From the NCBI RefSeq assembly GCF_013019105.1, contig NZ_BLTE01000018.1, positions 1 to 64,000 of the forward strand: a DNA stretch of 64,000 bases. Direction: 5' to 3'. The number at the start of each line of letters is the position of its first letter. Within the stretch, counting starts at the first letter, position 1. The position numbers and the translations under genes were made by a program. Origin of the DNA: Fundidesulfovibrio magnetotacticus (GTDB lineage: Bacteria; Desulfobacterota; Desulfovibrionia; Desulfovibrionales; Desulfovibrionaceae). Under the pieces are notes generated by a model. That model was not told the DNA's origin. It saw only the letters and a list, made by a program, of their open reading frames with translations, and made no database searches. Positions 28,886-35,892 of this stretch are shown here, in pieces.

Positions 28886-29611
28886 ATGATCAGCGACGAG
28901 GAGCGCGAAGCCCTCGCCAGGCTGTACCTGGCGAGTCGCCGCAACGCCAGGAGCGCCTATCTTGCCGCTCAGATGGCCTATCTGGCTGCCTCCCCCCTGG
29001 CGGATTCCTGCGAACCCCGCACCATGTGGGAACCGGCCAAGGTGCGCTTCGTGCTGGACATGGTGCTGCGCACCGAGTCCGTGCCCGGGAACATCCTGGA
29101 GTTGGGGGTGTTCCAGGGCGGGGGCACCTTCCTCATGGCGAGGATGCTCAAGGCCATTTCCTCGGGGCGCGTCATCGTCGGGGTGGATTCCTTCGAGGGC
29201 ATGCCGGAACCCGTGGACCAGGACGCGGACGACTCCGGAGTCGCCCGTTTCCACGAGGGCATGTTCAGGGAGGGCTCCTCCTATCAGTATACCAGCCTGC
29301 TGGCCCGGGTGCTCCACCTGGAGGACCGCGTACGGTTCATCAAGGGCTATTTCGCGGACGTGCTCCCGAGCCTGGCCCGGGAGGGTCGCCGCTATTCGCT
29401 GGCGATCGTGGACCCGGACCAATACGCGGGAACCATGCAGGCCCTGGAAACATTTTACGATCTCATGTCCCCGGGAGGGGTGGTGATCGTGGACGACTAC
29501 GGATGCGCCTCGTCCATGGGCGTGCAGCGCGCCGTGGACGAGTTCCTGGCGGGGCGGCCGGAACGGCTGGAGGTCGGGGCGCTCTCCATGGTCTGGTTCA
29601 GGAAGCTCTGA
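28886..29611 (+). CDS. TylF/MycF-family O-methyltransferase
   Basis: The 241-residue protein has the class I methyltransferase start ILELGVFQGGGTFLMARML, the acidic loop VIVGVDSFEGMPEPVDQDAD and the metal-site-like VIVDDYGCASSMGVQRAVDE, all typical of TylF (macrocin O-methyltransferase) relatives. These use AdoMet to methylate sugar or glycan hydroxyls. No antibiotic cluster is present here, so a glycan or small-metabolite substrate is more likely. ATG at 28886 follows the small Cys-rich gene by 37 nt. Confidence 0.88.
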   Translation: MISDEEREALARLYLASRRNARSAYLAAQMAYLAASPLADSCEPRTMWEPAKVRFVLDMVLRTESVPGNILELGVFQGGGTFLMARMLKAISSGRVIVGVDSFEGMPEPVDQDADDSGVARFHEGMFREGSSYQYTSLLARVLHLEDRVRFIKGYFADVLPSLAREGRRYSLAIVDPDQYAGTMQALETFYDLMSPGGVVIVDDYGCASSMGVQRAVDEFLAGRPERLEVGALSMVWFRKL

Positions 29612-29629
29612 GCCCCGCTGGATGTTGAC

Positions 29630-29670
29630 GCCGAAGAGAAAAGGGCACTTGGACTTTCGTCCAAGTGCCC
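29630..29670 (-). terminator. terminator of tRNA-Pro (possibly shared with the methyltransferase gene)
   Basis: A perfect 12-bp inverted repeat (GGGCACTTGGAC / GTCCAAGTGCCC, loop TTTC) is followed on the minus strand by TTTTCTCTTC. It lies 8 nt beyond the tRNA 3' end and 31 nt after the plus-strand methyltransferase stop. Confidence 0.85.
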
Positions 29671-29678
29671 ATGATTCT

Positions 29679-29756
29679 TGGTCGGGATGAGAGGATTCGA
29701 ACCTCCGGCCTCTGCGTCCCGAACGCAGCGCTCTAGCCAAGCTGAGCTACATCCCG
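29679..29756 (-). tRNA. tRNA-Pro (anticodon CGG)
   Basis: The minus strand folds into a cloverleaf: acceptor CGGGATG/CATCCCG, D arm with AGCTCAGCTTGGCTAGAGCG, anticodon stem CTGCG with loop TTCGGGA (anticodon CGG), T arm GGAGGTTCGAATCCTCT, and an encoded CCA end. It reads the proline codon CCG. Confidence 0.97.
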
Positions 29757-29927
29757 TAGCGGCGAGGAGGGCTATCTAAACGAGAGCGGCAGGTTTGGCA
29801 AGCACGATTTCATGTTGTCAACGTGGCTCACTATCTAGTACAAATGACGTGACATGCCGTGTAGTCACCCTGTTCTGGGATCGCTCATTCCGGCCGCAAG
29901 TCGGCCGTCACGCAGCAAGCAAAGGAT

Positions 29928-31025
29928 GTGATCGTGATCAGCGTTGTCGTGGTCGACGATTCGGCCTTCATGCGGAAGGCCCTGGCCTCCATGCTCGAAA
30001 AGGACCCGGAGATCCGGGTCGTCGCCACGGCCCGAGATGGCCAGGAGGGCCTGGAGGTCATCCGCAAGCACAATCCCGACGTCATCACCCTCGACATCGA
30101 AATGCCGCGCATGGACGGGCTTACGGCCCTGCGCCACATCATGATGGAAATGCCCAAGCCCGTGCTCATGGTCAGCTCCCTCACGGTGGAGGGCGCCGAG
30201 GCCACGCTCAAGGCCATGGAACTGGGCGCGGTGGACTTCATCCCCAAGCAGCTTTCCAAGGTGTCCCTGGATATCGTGAAGATCGAGGAGGACCTGCAGG
30301 CCAAGGTCAAGCAGGTGGCGCGGCGCAAGCTGCGTCCGCCCCTGTCCCTGCGCAGGCCCTGCCCCCCGGCCGGAAGCGTCCCCTGCGCCCCTGCCCACTC
30401 CGCGTCGGCCGCGGAACCCCGCAGGGACGTGACGAGGCCCTCGGGTTCGGTGCTGCGCGACGTTGTGGCCATCGGCGTCTCCACGGGCGGCCCGCCTGCC
30501 GTGCAAAACGTGCTCTCGGCCCTCCCCAAGGACTTCCCGGCGGCCATCATCATCGCCCAGCACATGCCGGCGGCCTTCACCGGCCCCTTCGCAAAGCGCC
30601 TGGACGGCATCTGCCAGGTGAGCGTCAAGGAGGCCGAAACCGGAGACAGGCTTGCCCCGGGCCAGGTGTTCATCGCCCCGGGAGGGAAGCACCTGAAGCT
30701 CCACCAGAAGGTGAGCCGCGTGGAGATCGAGATCACGGGCGAACCCGCCGAGGCGCTCTACAAGCCTTCGGCCAACGTGCTGGTGGCCTCGGCCGCCGAG
30801 GCCGTGGGCAAGCGCGCCCTGGGCGTGATCCTCACGGGCATGGGGTCCGACGGCCTGGAGGGCGTGAAAGTCCTCAAGCAGAAGGGCGGACGCGCCCTGG
30901 CCCAGTCCGATTCCACCTGCGTGGTCTACGGCATGCCCAAGGCCATCGTGGACGCCGGGCTTGCCGACGAGATCGTGGACATCGACGAGATGGCGCACGC
31001 CATCATGAGCAACCTGTACAAATAG
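29928..31025 (+). CDS. cheB: chemotaxis methylesterase/deamidase CheB
   Basis: CheB demethylates chemoreceptors. The 365 residues form an N-terminal receiver (VVVDDSAFMRKALASML with the phospho-Asp in VITLDIEMPRMDG, and Lys in DFIPKQ), a Pro-rich linker and a C-terminal methylesterase with the triad Ser in GVSTGGPPAV, His in IIAQHMPAAFTG and Asp in LTGMGSDGLEGV. GTG at 29928 or the in-frame GTG at 29934 could be the start. It is the first gene of a seven-gene chemosensory operon that runs to 38796. Confidence 0.96.
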   Translation: MIVISVVVVDDSAFMRKALASMLEKDPEIRVVATARDGQEGLEVIRKHNPDVITLDIEMPRMDGLTALRHIMMEMPKPVLMVSSLTVEGAEATLKAMELGAVDFIPKQLSKVSLDIVKIEEDLQAKVKQVARRKLRPPLSLRRPCPPAGSVPCAPAHSASAAEPRRDVTRPSGSVLRDVVAIGVSTGGPPAVQNVLSALPKDFPAAIIIAQHMPAAFTGPFAKRLDGICQVSVKEAETGDRLAPGQVFIAPGGKHLKLHQKVSRVEIEITGEPAEALYKPSANVLVASAAEAVGKRALGVILTGMGSDGLEGVKVLKQKGGRALAQSDSTCVVYGMPKAIVDAGLADEIVDIDEMAHAIMSNLYK

Positions 31026-31062
31026 ACCAACGCGCCGCCACCGTCGCGGCGCCGGGGACACT

Positions 31063-32991
31063 ATGGGCGAGCATGACGAACTGTTGGGCCAGCTTCGATC
31101 CGGCGATGTCGAACTGGAGCGCGAAGCCGCGTTCGCGGCGGGCGACGGCAAGATTCTCGAGGCCGTGCCGCTGCTCGTCACGCTGGTGCAAAGCCAGAAT
31201 CTCGGGGTGCAGGAGGCCGCGGACCGCGCCCTGCGCCTGATCGGCGGCCCTGCCGTGGTGCAGGCCATCGCCCCGCTCCTGCGCTCCGACGACCCGCCCG
31301 CCCGCAACATCGCCATGGACGTCATGCGCGAGGTGGGCGACCAGGACTTCCCCACCCTCGTGGCGCTTCTGCACGACGACGATCCCGACATGCGCATCTT
31401 CGCCACGGACATCATGGGCTCCACCAACACCGTGCAGGCCGTGGCCCCCCTGTGCGAGGCCCTGCTCAAGGACCCAGAGGTCAACGTGCGCTACCAGGCC
31501 GCCGTGAGCCTCGGCGTGCTGGGCAAGCCCGAGGCCGCCAAGTGCCTGAACAAGGCCCTGGCCGACGACGAATGGGTGCAGTTCGCCGTCATCGAATCCC
31601 TGGCCAAGATCCGCGACGAATCCTCCGTGAGCGCCCTGGTGGGCGCGCTGGGCAAGTCCACGGACCTTGTGGCTTCCATGATCGTGGACGCCCTGGGCGA
31701 GATCGGCAACATCAAGGCCGTGACCATGCTCATCAAGCGCCTGGACGACTCGCCAGCGGCGCTTCGCAACAAGATCTGCAAGGCCGTGGTGAACATCCTG
31801 GGCGGCAAATCGCTCACGCTGCTCTCCGAGCACGAACGGGAGAAGTTCCGGGAATACCTGGTGGCGGCCCTCCAGGACGAGGACGAGGAAATCCAGGACG
31901 CCGCCGTGCACGGGCTTGCTTTCGTGGGCGGCGAGAAGCCCGCCCGGGCCGTTCTGGCGCTGGCGGGCGGCCTGGACCAGGACAGGGCCCAGGAGCGCAT
32001 TGAGCTTTGCGTTGCATCCCTGGCCACCATGGGGCTCAGCCGGGCGCTGGAAGAGTCTCTGGCGTTCGGGCCGGCCCCCGAAGCCCTCGTGGCCGTCGAG
32101 GCCCTCTCGCGCATCGGCGGCGAGCAGGTCTCCAGACTCTTCATGGACACTTTCTGGAAGCGCGACCGCGACGTGCAGCGCGCCATCGCCGGGGCCCTGC
32201 TCCAAGTCGCCGGGGCAGAGGCCGTGGACTTCTTCCTGGACGCTCTGGAGCGGCACGCCGACGGAACGGTGCTCAAGGGAGCCATCGCCTTCCTGGGCCA
32301 GAAGATGCGCGTGGACAAGGCCGCGGAGCGCATCTTCTCCCTGCTGGGCCACCCCTACGACGACGTGAAGGAAGCCGCCCTGGAGGCCTGCGTGGCCCTG
32401 GGCGGCGAGGAAATGAACGACCGTTTCCTGGCGATGGCCGGTTCCCCCGAACCCCTGGAGCGGCTCATGGCGGTCTACGCCCTCGGCCGCATCGATCTTG
32501 AGAAGAATATCGAGGCCCTGCGCGCCGCCCTGGAAGACGAGGTGCCCGACATCCGCAAGGTGGCCCTGGAAGCGGTGGCCCAGCTCTGCGGGCCGGAATC
32601 CGACGGCCTGAACCTTCTGGTGTCGCGGCTCATGGACGAATCGCGCGAGGTGCGCCTGGCCGTGGTGGAGCAGATCGGCAACTGCTCGCTCAAGGAAGGC
32701 AACGAGTACCTCGTGCAGGCCCTGGACGACCCGGACGACTGGGTGCGCATCCGGGCCATGGAGGCCCTGGGCATCCGCTGCGCCGAAGAGGCGGTGCCCC
32801 GGCTGGTGGAGCTGCTGGAAAGCCCCAACAAACTCCTGGCGCTCAAGGTCATCGAAACCCTGGGCGAGATCGGAGGAAAGGCGGCCTTCCGGGCCCTCCT
32901 GGATGTGGTAGGCTCGCAGGACCAGGAACTGTCGGAAGCCGCCGAGAACGCCATCTCGAAAATCCAGGACGAGCAGGGAGAGGATCGCTAA
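31063..32991 (+). CDS. HEAT-repeat protein of the che operon
   Basis: The 642-residue protein is built almost entirely of HEAT/PBS-lyase-type helical repeats of about 31 residues, for example DPEVNVRYQAAVSLGVLGKP, DEVPDIRKVALEAVAQLCGP and DDPDDWVRIRAMEALGIRCA. No signal peptide, membrane span or catalytic motif is visible, so it should be a cytoplasmic scaffold. Its stop is followed at once by the cheR ATG (TAAATG), placing it firmly between cheB and cheR. A similar gene sits in the same place in other Desulfovibrio che operons, to my knowledge without a known role. Likely job: docking of receptors or of CheB/CheR. Confidence 0.92.
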   Translation: MGEHDELLGQLRSGDVELEREAAFAAGDGKILEAVPLLVTLVQSQNLGVQEAADRALRLIGGPAVVQAIAPLLRSDDPPARNIAMDVMREVGDQDFPTLVALLHDDDPDMRIFATDIMGSTNTVQAVAPLCEALLKDPEVNVRYQAAVSLGVLGKPEAAKCLNKALADDEWVQFAVIESLAKIRDESSVSALVGALGKSTDLVASMIVDALGEIGNIKAVTMLIKRLDDSPAALRNKICKAVVNILGGKSLTLLSEHEREKFREYLVAALQDEDEEIQDAAVHGLAFVGGEKPARAVLALAGGLDQDRAQERIELCVASLATMGLSRALEESLAFGPAPEALVAVEALSRIGGEQVSRLFMDTFWKRDRDVQRAIAGALLQVAGAEAVDFFLDALERHADGTVLKGAIAFLGQKMRVDKAAERIFSLLGHPYDDVKEAALEACVALGGEEMNDRFLAMAGSPEPLERLMAVYALGRIDLEKNIEALRAALEDEVPDIRKVALEAVAQLCGPESDGLNLLVSRLMDESREVRLAVVEQIGNCSLKEGNEYLVQALDDPDDWVRIRAMEALGIRCAEEAVPRLVELLESPNKLLALKVIETLGEIGGKAAFRALLDVVGSQDQELSEAAENAISKIQDEQGEDR

Positions 32992-33870
32992 ATGTCCTCA
33001 CTTTTCTCCAAAACCATCTCCCTGCGCAAGGAGCTCAAGATCGCGGACTCGGAGTTCGTGCAGCTCAGGGATTACATCTACCAGCAGTCCGGCATCTACA
33101 TTGCCGACAACAGGAAATACCTCCTGGAGAACAGGCTGGCCAACCGCCTGAAGGAGCTCAACCTCAAGAGCTTCGCGGAATATTACCATTTCCTGCAGTA
33201 CGATCCGGGCAAGCGCCTGGAGCTCAACCGTCTGTTCGAAGTGGTGACCACCAACGAAACGAGCTTCTACCGCAACCCCCCGCAGCTTGCGGTGTTCCAG
33301 AACAACGTTCTCTCCGAGGTGCTGGACCGCCAGCGCAAGTCGGGGCAGCGCAAGTTGCGCATCTGGTCGGCCGGGTGCTCCACCGGTGAGGAACCCTACA
33401 CCTTGGCGATCATCCTGCACGAGGTGCTCAAGTCGGAGATCGCCAGTTGGGACATTCGCATCACGGCCAACGACCTTTCCGAAGGCGTGCTGGCCTCGGC
33501 CAGGCGCGGCGTCTACAACGACTACACCCTGCGCACCACGCCCAAAGAGATCGTGGCACGGTACTTCATCGCCGAGGACGGCAAATTCACCATCAAGCCC
33601 GAAGTGAAACGCCTGGTGACGTTCGGACAGATCAACCTGAGCGACAAGACCATGCTCAAACGGGTTGACCGTTCCCAGATCGTCTTTTGTCGCAATGTTA
33701 TCATTTACTTCGATGACGAGATGAAAAAGAACGTCATCAGTTCATTCTACGACAATCTGCTGCCGGGCGGTTATCTGCTTATCGGGCATTCAGAGTCGTT
33801 GCACAATATCTCGCGGGCGTTCAAGCCCAAGCATTATCCGGGAGCGATCGTCTATCTCAAGGAAGGATAA
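32992..33870 (+). CDS. cheR: chemotaxis methyltransferase CheR
   Basis: CheR methylates receptor glutamates with AdoMet. The 292 residues show the N-terminal helical domain and the catalytic domain with TTNETSFYRNPPQLAVFQ, the AdoMet motif LRIWSAGCSTGEEPYTLAII, NDLSEGVLASARRGVYNDYT and FCRNVIIYFDDEMKKNVISS. ATG follows the HEAT stop with no gap. The beta-loop and the GHSESL end are normal. Confidence 0.97.
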   Translation: MSSLFSKTISLRKELKIADSEFVQLRDYIYQQSGIYIADNRKYLLENRLANRLKELNLKSFAEYYHFLQYDPGKRLELNRLFEVVTTNETSFYRNPPQLAVFQNNVLSEVLDRQRKSGQRKLRIWSAGCSTGEEPYTLAIILHEVLKSEIASWDIRITANDLSEGVLASARRGVYNDYTLRTTPKEIVARYFIAEDGKFTIKPEVKRLVTFGQINLSDKTMLKRVDRSQIVFCRNVIIYFDDEMKKNVISSFYDNLLPGGYLLIGHSESLHNISRAFKPKHYPGAIVYLKEG

Positions 33871-33914
33871 AGTAATCCGGAGGTTGTCCGACAATAACTC
33901 GTGAGAGGCGGCGC

Positions 33915-34712
33915 ATGCCGTCCTCGTGCACCGGAGACGAAGTGGGTTGTTCCGTACTGGCGGTGGCCAATCAGAAAGGCGGGGTGGGCAAGACCACCAC
34001 CGCGCTCACGCTGGGGGCCGCGCTTACCCGTATGGGCAGGAGGACCCTCGTCATGGACCTTGACCCCCACGGGTGCGCCTCGGTCCATTTGGGGCACTTC
34101 CCGGAGAACGTGCCCGTGTCCGCCTACGATCTGCTCCTGACCGAGGGCTTCGACGCGGGGCTGTGGGGCAGGGCGCTCATCCGGGGCGCTGAGGGCCGCA
34201 TGGACATGGTGGCCAGCAACGTGCGCCTCTCCGAGCTGGACATCGACCTGAAGGGTCGCGAGAACAAAGGGCTTTTGCTGAAGAAACTTTTGGGCGAGGC
34301 CGCCAGTGACTACGATTTCGTCATCCTGGACTGCCCGCCGAACATGGGAGTGTTGCTGGTGAACGCGATGGTGGCCTCGAACCTTCTGATCATCCCGATC
34401 CAGACGGATTTTCTGGCCCTGCACGGGTTGAGGCTCATCTTCGACTCCATCCGGCTGCTCAACAAGGTGCTGCCCAGGCCCGTGGCCTGGCGCGCCCTGG
34501 CCACGATGTTCGACCGGCGCGCCGGCGCCTGCCGCAGGGTGCTGCACCTGCTGCGCGGCAAACTCGGCCCCAAGCTGTTCGAGACCGTCATCGACATGGA
34601 CACCCAGTTCCGAGAGGCCAGCGCCTCGGGAGGCGTGATCTACGACATCGCCCCGGATTCGCGAGGGGCGAGGGAATACATGGCCCTGGCCAAGGAAATC
34701 GTGACGTCGTGA
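33915..34712 (+). CDS. parA: ParA-family ATPase of the che operon
   Basis: The 265-residue MinD/ParA-type ATPase has the deviant Walker A QKGGVGKTTTALTLG, the switch I Asp region in MDLDPHGCASVHLG and the Walker B FVILDCPPNMGVLL. ParA homologues in che operons (ParC, PpfA type) place chemosensory arrays in the cell so both daughters inherit them; I infer that role here from context. ATG at 33915 follows GAGAGG. No ParB is next to it; cheW overlaps its stop by four bases. Confidence 0.94.
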   Translation: MPSSCTGDEVGCSVLAVANQKGGVGKTTTALTLGAALTRMGRRTLVMDLDPHGCASVHLGHFPENVPVSAYDLLLTEGFDAGLWGRALIRGAEGRMDMVASNVRLSELDIDLKGRENKGLLLKKLLGEAASDYDFVILDCPPNMGVLLVNAMVASNLLIIPIQTDFLALHGLRLIFDSIRLLNKVLPRPVAWRALATMFDRRAGACRRVLHLLRGKLGPKLFETVIDMDTQFREASASGGVIYDIAPDSRGAREYMALAKEIVTS

Positions 34713-35380
34713 AGACACTGGAAGACTACTTCGCCCAGAGCGTGGCCCTGCCCGACCAGGAGGGACCCAAGGACCTTAACGGGGTCGAAAGGGAATTCCT
34801 GGAAAAATACGTGGGCATGGGCTGGGAGAACACCCCCCAGGGCAAGGCCCTGGCCGTGCCGGTGCAGGCCGAGCAGGTGATGGCTCCACCGCCGGACCGC
34901 CAGGATGTCCCGGAAGGGGACGACCTTGAATCGAGCCTGATGGCCGAGGAAGAACTGCGTCTGGTGAGCTTCCACGTGCAGTCCGAGGTGTTCGCCGTGC
35001 CCATCATGCTGGTGCAGGAGGTGCTGCGGGCCGTGCCCGCCACGAAGCTTCCGGCCGCGCCTCCCCACCTGGCGGGCGTCACCAACCTGCGCGGGAAGGT
35101 CACCCCCCTGGTGGACCTGGCCTGTCTGCTGGGGCTTCGCGCGGAAGGCGGACAACCCGACAACTTTCTCATCGTGTGCCGCCTGCACGGCATGCAGATC
35201 GGCCTGCTCGTGCGGGCCATCGACACCATGTACCGCGCCCCCCGCGCGGACATCGAATGGGGCATCGAGTCCCAGCTTGGGGTCAGCGCGGGGCTCATGG
35301 CCGGGCTCTACAAGTCCGGCGACCGGCTGATCCAGATCCTGTCCATCAGCCGTTTGTTCCAGAAAGTGCTCAAGAGCTAG
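34709..35380 (+). CDS. cheW: CheW-like coupling protein with N-terminal extension
   Basis: CheW links receptors to CheA. The 223-residue protein has a CheW domain at about 80-220 (LVSFHVQSEVFAVPIMLVQE, APPHLAGVTNLRGKVTPLVD, DRLIQILSISRLFQKVLKS). The first 75 residues are an unusual acidic/Pro-rich extension starting KTLEDYFAQSVALPDQEG. GTG at 34709 overlaps the parA stop (GTGA). Tight coupling with parA and an extension suggest that it may contact the ParA protein; that is inference. Confidence 0.93.
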   Translation: MKTLEDYFAQSVALPDQEGPKDLNGVEREFLEKYVGMGWENTPQGKALAVPVQAEQVMAPPPDRQDVPEGDDLESSLMAEEELRLVSFHVQSEVFAVPIMLVQEVLRAVPATKLPAAPPHLAGVTNLRGKVTPLVDLACLLGLRAEGGQPDNFLIVCRLHGMQIGLLVRAIDTMYRAPRADIEWGIESQLGVSAGLMAGLYKSGDRLIQILSISRLFQKVLKS

Positions 35381-35389
35381 GAGCCGACA

Positions 35390-35758
35390 ATGTCCAAGAC
35401 GATCCTCATCGTGGATGATTCGAAAACGGTGCGCAACCTTGTGGCCTTCATCATGAAGAAAGAAGGCTTCAAGGTGGTCACGGCCGAGGACGGCCTCGAC
35501 GGGCTGGAGCGGCTCTATTCGGCCGATCGCATCGATCTGATCATCTCAGACATCAACATGCCTCGCATGGACGGCTTCACGTTCATCAAGAGCGTTCGCG
35601 AGCAGGAGGCCTACCGCGACATACCCATCGTGGTTCTCTCCACCGAAGGCCAGGAGAAGGACATCCAGGCCGGCCTCTCCATCGGCGCGAACATGTATAT
35701 GGTCAAGCCGGCCCAGCCGGAGAAAATGCTCAAGAACGTCAAGATGCTCCTCGGCTAA
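35390..35758 (+). CDS. cheY: chemotaxis response regulator CheY
   Basis: A single receiver domain of 122 residues: ILIVDDSKTVRNLVAFIM with the acidic pair, phospho-Asp in DLIISDINMPRMDGFTFI, Thr in VLSTEGQEKDI and Lys in MVKPAQPEKML. It would carry phosphate from CheA to the flagellar switch or another output. ATG at 35390 follows AGGAG by 6 nt. It lies 9 nt from cheW. Confidence 0.97.
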   Translation: MSKTILIVDDSKTVRNLVAFIMKKEGFKVVTAEDGLDGLERLYSADRIDLIISDINMPRMDGFTFIKSVREQEAYRDIPIVVLSTEGQEKDIQAGLSIGANMYMVKPAQPEKMLKNVKMLLG

Positions 35759-35892
35759 GGGCACGGACAGGGACACGTCGCCATGCCTTACGACTTATCA
35801 GCCGCTGGTCTTCGTGCGCCGCGAAACAGCAGGCAGGGACAGTGTCCCGGCCGAGGCGCCAACCGGGAGGGGACGTCCTTGCGAGGTCATGC

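Noticed and set aside
29780-29830. TGGCA-like sequence before cheB that hints at a sigma-54 promoter
   Set aside because: The GG-N10-GC spacing fails; no -12 GC is present at the right place.
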